Assembly (NCBI GenBank): GCA_018710845.1
Contig: DVJB01000061.1
Coordinates: 34,237 to 98,236, forward strand
Source of the DNA: Candidatus Onthomonas avicola
Lineage (GTDB): Bacteria; Bacillota; Clostridia; Oscillospirales; Oscillospiraceae
Length of the DNA: 64,000 bases
Direction of reading: 5' to 3'
In this document: positions 26,018-33,897 of the stretch, one piece after another
How positions within the stretch are numbered: the first letter of the stretch is position 1
How the letters are laid out: each line of letters starts with the position of its first letter
Translations under genes and position numbers: made by a program
Notes under the pieces: generated by a model
What the model was told of the DNA's origin: nothing
Seen by the model: the letters and a program-made list of their open reading frames with translations, nothing else
The model's database searches: none

Positions 26018-27016
26018 ATGGAACAAAAGGGAATTATGCTCTCGGGCATCAAGCCCAGCGGCGAGCTGACGCTCGGCTCCTATCTGGGGGCGATCAAGAA
26101 TTGGGCGGAGCGGGCCGACCAGTTTGAGTGTTATTATTTCATGGCGGACCTGCACGCCATCACCGTCCGGCAAAAGCCGGCCGACCTGCGCCGGCGCACG
26201 CTCGAGCAGCTGGCACAGTATATCGCCTGCGGGCTGGACCCGGAGCGCAACACGCTGTTCATCCAGAGCCATGTGCCGCAGCACGCGGAGCTGGGCTGGG
26301 TGCTCAACTGCTACGCCATGTTCGGCGAGCTGAGCCGGATGACGCAGTTCAAGGACAAGAGCGCGAAGAACGCCGACAACATCAACGGCGGCCTGTTCAC
26401 CTACCCGTCGCTGATGGCGGCCGACATCCTGCTCTATCAGCCGGACTATGTCCCGGTGGGAGAGGACCAGAAGCAGCACGTCGAGCTGACGCGGACCATT
26501 GCGCGGCGCTTTAACAACCTCTATGGCGAGGTGTTCAAGATGCCCGAGCCGTATGTGCCCAAGGTGGGCGCGCGCATCATGAGCCTGACCGACCCGACGT
26601 CCAAGATGAGCAAGTCGGAGGACGCCGACACCGGCCGCGTCTGCCTGATGGACCGCCCGGAGGACATCATGCGCGCCTTCAAGCGCGCGGTCACCGACAG
26701 CGAGAACACCATCCGCTTTGACCGGGAGAACAAGCCGGGCATCTCCAACCTGATGACCATCTACTCCGCCGCCACCGGCCGGAGCTATGAGGAGATCACC
26801 CGGGAGTTTGACGGCCGCGGCTACGGGGTGTTCAAAACCGCTGTGGGCGAGAGCGTGGTCGAGCTGCTGCGCCCGATCCGGGAGCAGAGCGAGCGGCTGC
26901 TTGCCGACAAGGGGTATCTCGAGTCGGTCTACCGCGCCGGGGCGGAGAAGGCGGGCCATATCGCCAATAAGACGCTCCGCAAGGTCTACAAAAAGGTGGG
27001 CTTCGTGGCCCGCTGA
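26018..27016 (+). CDS. trpS: Tryptophanyl-tRNA synthetase
   Basis: 332 residues, class Ic synthetase. The HIGH-equivalent lies in SGIKPSGELTLGSYLGA near the start and the KMSKS loop is exact (SKMSKSED, near 197). It charges tRNA-Trp in the cytosol. ATG 26018 has a weak AAAGG site 12 nt upstream. Its own promoter is at 25934-25962. The tagO gene follows after 88 bp. Confidence 0.96.
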   Translation: MEQKGIMLSGIKPSGELTLGSYLGAIKNWAERADQFECYYFMADLHAITVRQKPADLRRRTLEQLAQYIACGLDPERNTLFIQSHVPQHAELGWVLNCYAMFGELSRMTQFKDKSAKNADNINGGLFTYPSLMAADILLYQPDYVPVGEDQKQHVELTRTIARRFNNLYGEVFKMPEPYVPKVGARIMSLTDPTSKMSKSEDADTGRVCLMDRPEDIMRAFKRAVTDSENTIRFDRENKPGISNLMTIYSAATGRSYEEITREFDGRGYGVFKTAVGESVVELLRPIREQSERLLADKGYLESVYRAGAEKAGHIANKTLRKVYKKVGFVAR

Positions 27017-27104
27017 GACGGCCTGACTGCCGGAAGAGCAAGCGGCGGCGGGCGGCGAAGGCCGTCTGCCGGGCCGCGCAGAAGAAGGAGAACAATCTCG
27101 TGTT

Positions 27105-28265
27105 ATGAGCTTGACCAACTATCATTCCATGGCGATTGTCGTGGCCGCGCTGCTGCTGGCGATGGTGGTCACCATGGTCAGTATGCCGCTGGTGCGCCGT
27201 CTTGCCGTCCGGATGGGGGCTATCGACATGCCCGGCGTGGCGGGGACGGACAGCGAACGCCACCTGCACACCACCCCCACCCCCAGGATGGGCGGGCTGG
27301 CCATCTTTCTGGGCTTTTACTGCTCCATGGCGGCGTTCGTCACCATCAATCCGCAGCAGTCGGCCATGCTGCTCGGAGCGGCGGTGATTGTCCTGCTCGG
27401 CATGGTGGACGACGTGCGCGGCCTGTCGGCCAAGGTGAAGCTGGCCGTCCAGATCGTCGCGGCGGTGATCGCCGTCTCCGGCGGCAGCGTCATCAACTAT
27501 GTCAGCGTCCCCACCTGGATCTCCGAGAGCGGACACCTGAATCTCGGCTGGCTCTCTGTGCCGGTCACGGTGGTCTGGATTGTCCTGATCACCAACGCCG
27601 TCAACCTGATCGACGGGCTGGACGGCTTGGCCGCCGGCGTATCCGCCATCTCGTCGGTCTGCCTGGTGGTGGTGGCCCTGGGCTACTCCGACATCACGGT
27701 CGCGGTGATCTGCGGCGCGCTGGCCGGCGGGTGCATCGGCTTTCTGCCGTACAACATCAGCCCGGCGCGCATCTTTATGGGGGATACCGGCTCGACCTTT
27801 ATTGGCTTTATCCTGGCCGTGGCCTCCATTCAGGGCCTGTTTAAGATCTACGCGATCATCTCCTTTGTGGTCCCCTTTGTCATGCTGGGCCTTCCCATCT
27901 TTGACGTGTGCTTCGCCGTCATCTCCCGCGTGAGCCATGGGGAGAACCCGATGAAGGCCGACCGCAAGCACGTGCACTACCGCCTGCTGGATATGGGCCT
28001 GTCCAAGCAGCAGACGGTGGCGGTGCTCTATCTGGTCTCCGCCTGCCTCGGACTGACGGCGGTGCTGCTGAGCACGACCGACTGCGGCCGCCTCATTCCG
28101 CTGCTGCTGGCCGTGGTGGTGGTGGGCGCCGTCGCCTACCGGCTCTACCGCCACCGCCGCAGCCTGCTCAAGGGCGGGCAGAGACGGCCGGACCTCGACG
28201 TGCGGCCGCGGAAAGAGAACGCTGCCGACCTGGCCCCGACCGACCAGAAAGACGAGCTGGGCTGA
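27105..28265 (+). CDS. tagO: Undecaprenyl-phosphate GlcNAc-1-phosphate transferase (TagO/WecA family)
   Basis: 386 residues with about 10-11 membrane helices. Family motifs are GLDGLAAGV in [23 protein letters not shown] and the basic loop [11 protein letters not shown]. It makes lipid-linked GlcNAc, the first step of wall teichoic acid or other undecaprenyl-linked polymers. The ribosome site AAGGAG lies 14 nt before ATG 27105, which is long; ATG 27129 is an alternative start. A cytoplasmic basic tail of about 40 residues ends the protein. Confidence 0.9.
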   Translation: MSLTNYHSMAIVVAALLLAMVVTMVSMPLVRRLAVRMGAIDMPGVAGTDSERHLHTTPTPRMGGLAIFLGFYCSMAAFVTINPQQSAMLLGAAVIVLLGMVDDVRGLSAKVKLAVQIVAAVIAVSGGSVINYVSVPTWISESGHLNLGWLSVPVTVVWIVLITNAVNLIDGLDGLAAGVSAISSVCLVVVALGYSDITVAVICGALAGGCIGFLPYNISPARIFMGDTGSTFIGFILAVASIQGLFKIYAIISFVVPFVMLGLPIFDVCFAVISRVSHGENPMKADRKHVHYRLLDMGLSKQQTVAVLYLVSACLGLTAVLLSTTDCGRLIPLLLAVVVVGAVAYRLYRHRRSLLKGGQRRPDLDVRPRKENAADLAPTDQKDELG

Positions 28266-28271
28266 GCTGTC

Positions 28272-28553
28272 TCAGCTCAGCCCCATCAGCAGAACCAGGG
28301 CGAGGATGATGAGCCATTCCTCGTCGTCCGATTCCCGGAAGAGATAGATGAGGATCAGCAGGAGGAGGATGTCCCCCCGGTCCAAGCGGGAGAGGCCCAG
28401 TTTGTCCCAGATGCCGGGTCCTCCGGCATTTTTTGCGCCGCCGAGCAGTCCCTGCAGAAAGGAAAACGGACCGGATGCGCTGCGGCCGCCGGCCGCCGGC
28501 TCCTCCGGCTCCAGCGGCCGGTAGCCGTCGTGGGGACAGTATCGGTTATACAT
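28272..28553 (-). CDS. Small protein with hydrophobic C terminus, unknown function
   Basis: 93 residues. The N-terminal half is polar and Pro/Gly-rich (MYNRYCPHDGYRPLEPEEP), the C-terminal half has a very hydrophobic stretch DILLLLILIYLFRES, an acidic turn DDEEW and a second stretch LIILALVLLMG. Such a short double-hydrophobic tail suggests membrane association. ATG 28553 follows GGGGGGAGAGG and overlaps the end of the preceding gene by 8 bp, so the two are translationally coupled. No function can be assigned; similar trios occur, as far as I recall, in related clostridia. Confidence 0.65.
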   Translation of the reverse strand: MYNRYCPHDGYRPLEPEEPAAGGRSASGPFSFLQGLLGGAKNAGGPGIWDKLGLSRLDRGDILLLLILIYLFRESDDEEWLIILALVLLMGLS

Positions 28554-28947
28554 CCTCTCCCCCCTTGAACAGGCCGAGCGCCGAGCGGATGACGCGGCTG
28601 AGACGGGTGATCTGAATGGCCCGCTCCAGTTTTTCCCGCCGCTCCGGGCGCAGGAAGGGGCGAAGCGCGGCCAGAAGCTGCGTTTTTTCATCCTCGCCGC
28701 GGCGGTACTCGCCCAGCAGCGAGACCAGACGTCCCATCGTCCCCGCATCCATTTGACCGAGCAGCTCGCCCAGCGCGCCGGAGCCCGGCTCCGGCGCGGC
28801 GGACGGCTCCTCGGGCGCGGTCCCCTGCGCGTCGGATGTCTCAGACGGGTGGTCCGCGGCGGACAGGGAGTTGGCCAGCGCCATAATCTGCTCCATGGCC
28901 TCGGGTGAGGAGAGAATCTCGTTTAGTTTTTCCTCAAACTCGGCCAT
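28546..28947 (-). CDS. Unknown 133-residue protein of the three-gene unit
   Basis: The N terminus MAEFEEKLNEILSSPEAMEQIMALA is helical, followed by a Pro/Ala/Glu-rich linker and a C-terminal basic-amphipathic block (LRPFLRPERREKLERAIQI then SRVIRSALGLFKGG). No catalytic motif is visible. AGAGGGGG precedes ATG 28947. It lies between two other small unknown genes and shares with the 28969 gene a helical module beginning with SPEA or SPET patterns. Confidence 0.65.
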   Translation of the reverse strand: MAEFEEKLNEILSSPEAMEQIMALANSLSAADHPSETSDAQGTAPEEPSAAPEPGSGALGELLGQMDAGTMGRLVSLLGEYRRGEDEKTQLLAALRPFLRPERREKLERAIQITRLSRVIRSALGLFKGGEDV

Positions 28948-28968
28948 GCGGACGCCCCCTCTGCGCGA

Positions 28969-29241
28969 TTACCGGTCCAACTGCTGCTGCATCTGTCCCA
29001 GCGCCTGCGCCCCCTCCGGGCTGTCGCTCAGGCTGGAGAGCATGGCTTGCAGGGCGCTGGGGTCGCCCGCCTTGGCCTGACGCGCCGCCGCGTCCAGGTT
29101 GCCCTGGCGCTGCAGCAGGGCGATCAGCCGCCGTGTCTCGGGTGACTGGAGCAGGCGGCGCAGCTCGGCCGGGCGGCGCAGCAGCTCCGCGGCCTCCGGG
29201 CTGCCGAGCGGCGGAGAGCTGGAAGACGGAGATCGAGACAA
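28969..29241 (-). CDS. Unknown 90-residue protein, first gene of the three-gene unit
   Basis: Starts with TTG at 29241, six bases after AGGAGGG, the only start with a good ribosome site. A Ser/Pro-rich N terminus leads to helices rich in Leu/Arg/Gln (ELRRLLQSPETRRLIALLQRQGN) and ends QALGQMQQQLDR. No domain is recognised. It is divergent from the YfcE-like phosphoesterase (93-bp gap), and the next gene starts 21 bp downstream. Confidence 0.6.
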   Translation of the reverse strand: MSRSPSSSSPPLGSPEAAELLRRPAELRRLLQSPETRRLIALLQRQGNLDAAARQAKAGDPSALQAMLSSLSDSPEGAQALGQMQQQLDR

Positions 29242-29334
29242 GAAAATCCCTCCTGACGGTTGGCTTTGTTACCAGTATATGCGCCGCCTGAGGAGATGTG
29301 ACCGGGCGCGCCGCGGCGCGGGGAGGTTGTTGGG

Positions 29335-29823
29335 ATGAAAATTCTGGTCTGTTCCGATTCCCACGGGAACCGGGAGAACCTGCGCTGTGCCATCGAGCGG
29401 GAGCGCCCCGCGGTGGTCTTCCACCTTGGGGATGGACGGGCAGATATCCTGCAGGTGATGCGGGACTGGCCGGAGATCGAGCTGCACAGTGTCGCCGGCA
29501 ACTGCGATTGGCGCAGCCGCCAGCGTACGGAGGAGCTCGTGACGCTGGAGGGCTGCCGGTTTCTGCTCAGCCATGGGCACGAGCACGCGGTCAAGAGCGG
29601 GTATGAGAGCTATTTCTCCTACGGCCTGCGCCGGCGGGTAGACGTGCTGCTGGCCGGACATACGCACGTCCCCTGCGTGAAATGGCAGCGCGGCATTCTG
29701 CTGATGAACCCCGGCTCCATCGGCATGGGCACCCGCCCGAGCTACGGCATCCTCGAACCGAGCGGCGGCGAGATCGTGACCTGCCGGATTCAGCGGCTGG
29801 AACCGGCGGTCTCGCCGCGGTGA
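29335..29823 (+). CDS. YfcE/MJ0936-type metallophosphoesterase
   Basis: 162 residues, a small calcineurin-like phosphodiesterase. Metal-binding motifs run in order: CSDSHGN (D8, H10), LGDG, GNCD, SHGHEH and GHTHVP, then MNPGSIG. Relatives hydrolyse artificial phosphodiesters; natural substrates are unknown. ATG 29335 follows GGGAGG. In many Firmicutes this gene follows the rdgB NTPase, which is not seen here. Confidence 0.88.
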   Translation: MKILVCSDSHGNRENLRCAIERERPAVVFHLGDGRADILQVMRDWPEIELHSVAGNCDWRSRQRTEELVTLEGCRFLLSHGHEHAVKSGYESYFSYGLRRRVDVLLAGHTHVPCVKWQRGILLMNPGSIGMGTRPSYGILEPSGGEIVTCRIQRLEPAVSPR

Positions 29824-29859
29824 CGGGAAGTAGGACAACTTTTCCGGTGATTTTGTGTA

Positions 29860-29887
29860 TTGCCGGACGTCAGTTTGATGATATAAT
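29860..29887 (+). promoter_or_regulatory. Promoter of the murB-rapZ-yvcK-whiA cluster
   Basis: TTGCCG (29860-29865), 16 bp, TATAAT (29882-29887), about 135 bp upstream of murB. No other signal is seen in the leader. Confidence 0.6.
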
Positions 29888-30023
29888 AATATCTACCGAT
29901 GATTTGCCGGCAGATTACGCCGCGGCGGGGTACGCCCTGCCGCGGACGCGTGGCCGCCGACCCGGGCGGCTATCCATTCCGGGCCCTTGACCGCGCAGGC
30001 GCGGCCCGATCGGGAGGATCAGA

Positions 30024-30938
30024 ATGAACTCATTTGAGGCACTCAAATATGAATTGCGCCGGGCCTGCCCGGGTATCAAGCTGTTGGAACAGGTCCCTAT
30101 GTGTGAGCACACCACCTTCCGCATCGGCGGGCCGGTGGCGCTCATGGCACTGCCCCAGACGGCGGAGGAGACGCTCACGGCCATCCGTGTGGCCCGCGGC
30201 ATGGACATCCGGCCCTTTCTGCTCGGCCGGGGCAGCAATCTGCTGTGCGCGGATGGGGCGGTGTCCCGTTTCGTCATCAAGACCAACCCCGGGCTGAATC
30301 AGATCGAGCGGGTCGGTCCGACGGAGCTTCGCTGCGGCGCGGGCGTCTCTATGCGTGAGGCGGCTTGCTTTGCCCAGCGCTGCAGCCTGACCGGGCTGGA
30401 GTTCGCCCACGGCATTCCCGGCACGCTGGGCGGCGGCGTGGTGATGAATGCCGGGGCCTACCACGGCGAGCTGAGCGACGTGGTCGCCGAGACCACCGCC
30501 CTCAACCGCGAGGGGGAGATCGTCACCCTCCGGGGGAAAGAGCAGGACTTCGCCTACCGACACAGCGCGTTTCTCGACGGCGGCATGGTCGTGCTCCACT
30601 CCATTCTCCGCCTGCAGCCGGGGGACCCGGCTGCGATTCAGGCGCGGATGGACCGGCTACTCTACCTGCGCCGGGAGCGCCAGCCGCTCGAGTGGCCCAG
30701 TGCCGGCTCCACCTTTAAGCGCCCGGCGGGCGGATTTGCCGCCGCGCTCATCGACCAGTGCGGACTCAAGGGCCTCACCGTGGGCGGCGCGCAGGTCTCG
30801 GAGAAGCATGCCGGCTTTGTCATCAACCGCGGCGGGGCGACCTGTTCCGACGTGCTCCGACTGACCGACCAGATCCGCGAGCGCGTTGCACGGGAGACCG
30901 GCATTGAGCTGGAGCTGGAGATCCGCCGGCTGAGCTGA
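30024..30938 (+). CDS. murB: UDP-N-acetylenolpyruvoylglucosamine reductase
   Basis: 304 residues. The FAD domain includes TTFRIGGPVALMALP and LLGRGSNLLC; the catalytic region has GIPGTLGGGVVMNAGAYHGE and the proton-donor serine in PSAGSTFKRP. The C terminus carries HAGFVINRGGATCSDV. The length and motif set fit type IIa/b short MurB of Gram-positives. It makes UDP-MurNAc for peptidoglycan. GGGAGGATC precedes ATG 30024. It is first in the cluster with rapZ, yvcK and whiA. Confidence 0.96.
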   Translation: MNSFEALKYELRRACPGIKLLEQVPMCEHTTFRIGGPVALMALPQTAEETLTAIRVARGMDIRPFLLGRGSNLLCADGAVSRFVIKTNPGLNQIERVGPTELRCGAGVSMREAACFAQRCSLTGLEFAHGIPGTLGGGVVMNAGAYHGELSDVVAETTALNREGEIVTLRGKEQDFAYRHSAFLDGGMVVLHSILRLQPGDPAAIQARMDRLLYLRRERQPLEWPSAGSTFKRPAGGFAAALIDQCGLKGLTVGGAQVSEKHAGFVINRGGATCSDVLRLTDQIRERVARETGIELELEIRRLS

Positions 30939-30988
30939 ACGGCGGGACAGAGAACCAAATCCAATCAACAGAGCGGGGAGGGACTGCG

Positions 30989-31864
30989 ATGGAGGTCATC
31001 ATCATCTCCGGCCTGTCCGGAGCGGGAAAGAGCCGCGCGGGCGAGTTCCTGGAAGACGCGGGCTTTTACACGGTGGACAATATGCCCGCCGTGCTGATGC
31101 CGCGATTCGCCGAGCTCGCCATGAGCGGGAAGAATAGCCGCTATGAGCGCGTCGCGCTCGTGAGCGATATCCGCGGCGACCACAATTTTGAGCCGCTCTT
31201 CCAGGCCATGGCCGAGATGCGGGAGATGGGCTGCGACTGCAAGCTCCTCTTCCTCGAGGCTTCCACTGAAGCGGTCATCATGCGCTATAAGGAGACCCGG
31301 CGGATGCATCCGCTCAGCGAGCCGGGCGAGAGCCTGGAGTCCGCCATCCGACGGGAGAAGCAGCTTCTCGCCCCGGTGCGCGCGCGGGCGGACTACATCC
31401 TCGACTCCACTACCTTTAATACCACGGCCAAGCTGCGCGCGGCGCTGCTGGAGATGTTCGGCGGCGATACCTTCAGCCGCGCGGGACTGGCGGTGAGCGT
31501 GCAGTCCTTTGGCTTCAAATACGGCATCGCCCTGGAGGGGGACTGGGTGATGGACGTGCGCTTCCTGCCAAACCCCTTCTACGTGCCCGAGCTGCGCCGC
31601 AAGACGGGCCTGGACCCGGAGGTGCAGGAATTCCTCCAGGGCTGCAAGGAGACCGGGGTCTTCCTGGAGAAGATGCGCGACATGCTCGCCTTCCTCCTCC
31701 CGCTGTATGAGGAGGAGGGGAAGACCAGTCTCGTCATCGCCATGGGCTGCACCGGCGGACAGCACCGCTCGGTCGCCATGGCCCATGCCGTGGCACAGCT
31801 GGTGGGCGAGCTGGGCTATCCGGTCTCCGAGTTCCACCGGGACATGACGCGTGAACGGAAGTGA
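30989..31864 (+). CDS. rapZ: RNase adapter / nucleotide-binding protein RapZ (YvcJ)
   Basis: 291 residues. Walker A is SGLSGAGKSRA (near 8-17), then the family stretch FYTVDNMPAVLMP. The C-terminal domain contains SFGFKYG, DVRFLPNPFY and IAMGCTGGQHRSV. In Bacillus YvcJ hydrolyses nucleotides and affects competence; in enterics RapZ targets the GlmZ sRNA. GGGGAGGG precedes ATG 30989. It is followed 10 bp later by yvcK, the conserved order in Firmicutes. Confidence 0.95.
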   Translation: MEVIIISGLSGAGKSRAGEFLEDAGFYTVDNMPAVLMPRFAELAMSGKNSRYERVALVSDIRGDHNFEPLFQAMAEMREMGCDCKLLFLEASTEAVIMRYKETRRMHPLSEPGESLESAIRREKQLLAPVRARADYILDSTTFNTTAKLRAALLEMFGGDTFSRAGLAVSVQSFGFKYGIALEGDWVMDVRFLPNPFYVPELRRKTGLDPEVQEFLQGCKETGVFLEKMRDMLAFLLPLYEEEGKTSLVIAMGCTGGQHRSVAMAHAVAQLVGELGYPVSEFHRDMTRERK

Positions 31865-31874
31865 GGGCGGGGAT

Positions 31875-32909
31875 ATGAACTGGAGGATCCCATCGGACGG
31901 CGGCCCGCATATCGTGACCATCGGCGGAGGCACCGGCCTCTCCACGATGCTGCGCGGCCTGAAATATTACTCGCGCAATCTCACCGCCGTGGTCACCATG
32001 GCCGATGACGGCGGCGGCTCCGGCGTACTGCGCCAGGACCTGGGCATGCCGCCCCCGGGCGACCTGCGCAACTGCCTGCAGGCGCTGGCGAATGTGGAGC
32101 CCATTATGGAGGAGCTGCTGGCCTACCGCTTCCCGGAGGGGGCGCTCGCCGGACAGAGCTTTGGAAACCTCTTTCTGGCCGCCCTGGACGGCATCTCGGG
32201 CAGCTTTGAGGAGGCGGTCGCGCGAATGAATCAGATTCTCGCCGTCACCGGCCGGGTGCTCCCGGTCACCGACAACAATGTGAATCTGATCGCGGAGTTT
32301 GAAAACGGCACCTCCGTGCGCGGCGAGAGCCAGATCTACGCCTTTAAGAAGCAGCAGCACTGCCGCATCAGCCGGGTGCGGCTTGAGCCGGAGCGGCCGA
32401 ACGCCCTGCCGCCGGTGATCGAGGCGATCGGCCAGGCAGACGTCATCATCCTCGGCCCGGGGAGCCTGTATACCAGCGTGATCCCCAATCTGCTCGTCTC
32501 CGGCGTGGTGGAGGCCATCGCCCGCTCCCAGGCGCTGCGCATCTATATCGGCAATATCATGACGCAGGAGGGTGAGACGGAGGGATACACCCTCTCTGAG
32601 CACATCCGCGCCCTGCTCGACCACGGCGTGCCCGGAATGATTGACCTGTGCCTGGCCAATTCTGCTGACATCCCGGAGGATGTGCGCGTGCGCTACCGCC
32701 CGGAAAATGCCCAGCCTATCTTGGTGGACGGCAGCGCTGTGCGCGCGCTCGGCGTGGAGCTGATCTGTGAGCCGCTCTCAGACGAGACGCGCCGCTACAA
32801 GGCCCGCCATGACCCGCAAAAACTCGCGCGCGCGATTCTCAGCGTGGTGGAGGACCGCTGTGTGCGCACCTGGACCGATCAGGGGGTCCGCTATGTCCGG
32901 GAGCACTGA
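31875..32909 (+). CDS. yvcK: Gluconeogenesis factor YvcK/GlmR
   Basis: 344 residues from ATG 31875. The CofD-like fold starts IVTIGGGTGLSTMLRGLK, then TMADDGGGSGVLR, LPVTDNNVNL and ILGPGSLYTSVIPNLL. GlmR binds UDP-GlcNAc and stimulates GlmS, steering carbon to the wall during gluconeogenic growth. A GTG at 31851 in frame, inside rapZ, is an alternative start. Its end overlaps whiA by 17 bp. Confidence 0.93.
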   Translation: MNWRIPSDGGPHIVTIGGGTGLSTMLRGLKYYSRNLTAVVTMADDGGGSGVLRQDLGMPPPGDLRNCLQALANVEPIMEELLAYRFPEGALAGQSFGNLFLAALDGISGSFEEAVARMNQILAVTGRVLPVTDNNVNLIAEFENGTSVRGESQIYAFKKQQHCRISRVRLEPERPNALPPVIEAIGQADVIILGPGSLYTSVIPNLLVSGVVEAIARSQALRIYIGNIMTQEGETEGYTLSEHIRALLDHGVPGMIDLCLANSADIPEDVRVRYRPENAQPILVDGSAVRALGVELICEPLSDETRRYKARHDPQKLARAILSVVEDRCVRTWTDQGVRYVREH

Positions 32910-33843
32910 CCAACGCCGCGCCGCGGCGGAGAGCGCGGGGGAGGAGAGCTTTTCCGCTCAGGTGAAGGCGGAGCTCTGTCGGGAAAAGATGACGCGGCCC
33001 TGCTGCGCGCTGGCGGAGAGCTACGGCCTGCTGCTGTTTTGCAACACCTTTCAGCGCGGGGAGGTGCGTCTTGTCACCACCTCGCCGGCGCTGGCCCAGC
33101 GGATTCCGCGGCTGTTCCGGCGGGCGCTGGATATCCGCTTTGACCGCGCACCGCGGGACGCGGAGGCGGGCGGACAGCTCGTCTTTCAGCTCACCGACCA
33201 GGCCAAGCTCGCGCGCGTGCTCGAGGCGTATGGCCAGGGACCGGAGGAGCTGGTGAACCACCACGTCAACTATGCCCTTCTGGAGGAGAACTGCTGCCGC
33301 GCGGCCTTCCTGCGCGGGGCGTTTCTGGCCGGCGGATCGGTGACCGACCCGCGCAAGCGCTATCATCTGGAGTTTACCACCTCGCACTACTATGTTGCCC
33401 GCGAGCTCGGTCCGATGATGGCAGAGCTCGAGCTCTACCCCAAGACGTCGGTGCGCAAGTCCAACTACGTCACCTATTTCAAGCAGAGCGAGGCGATCAG
33501 TGACTTTTTAACCACTATCGGCGCCCCGTTGGCGGCGATGGACGTGATGAACGCCAAGCTGGAGAAGAATCTGCGCAACCGCGTCAACCGCCGCTCCAAC
33601 TGCGACGTGGCCAACGTGGACAAGGCGGTCGCCGCCGCACAGGGGCAGATCGCCGTGATCCGCCGCCTCCAGTCCGCGCCCGTCTGGGAGACCCTGCCGG
33701 ACGCCCTGCGGGAGACGGCTGAGCGGCGCGTGGACAACCCTGACCTGTCGCTCCACGAGCTGGCAGACCTGCTCGGCGTCTCCAAATCCTGCCTGAACCA
33801 CCGGCTGCGCCGCCTGCAGGCGCTGGAGCAGGCACAGCACTGA
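32893..33843 (+). CDS. whiA: DNA-binding protein WhiA
   Basis: 316 residues. The N-terminal LAGLIDADG-like domain lacks nuclease residues (CCRAAFLRGAFLAGGSVTDP, YHLEFTTSH). The C-terminal helix-turn-helix is ERRVDNPDLSLHELADLLG followed by SKSCLNHRLRRL. WhiA controls sporulation in Streptomyces and cell division or nucleoid processes in Bacillus. ATG 32893 follows CAGGGGG and overlaps the yvcK end. It completes the rapZ-yvcK-whiA trio; dnaE follows 54 bp later. Confidence 0.94.
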   Translation: MSGSTDQRRAAAESAGEESFSAQVKAELCREKMTRPCCALAESYGLLLFCNTFQRGEVRLVTTSPALAQRIPRLFRRALDIRFDRAPRDAEAGGQLVFQLTDQAKLARVLEAYGQGPEELVNHHVNYALLEENCCRAAFLRGAFLAGGSVTDPRKRYHLEFTTSHYYVARELGPMMAELELYPKTSVRKSNYVTYFKQSEAISDFLTTIGAPLAAMDVMNAKLEKNLRNRVNRRSNCDVANVDKAVAAAQGQIAVIRRLQSAPVWETLPDALRETAERRVDNPDLSLHELADLLGVSKSCLNHRLRRLQALEQAQH

Positions 33844-33897
33844 CCGGCCGCGCGCCGGTCCATCCTCCGCCCGGAGCGGAGTGGGAAGGAGCACCCC

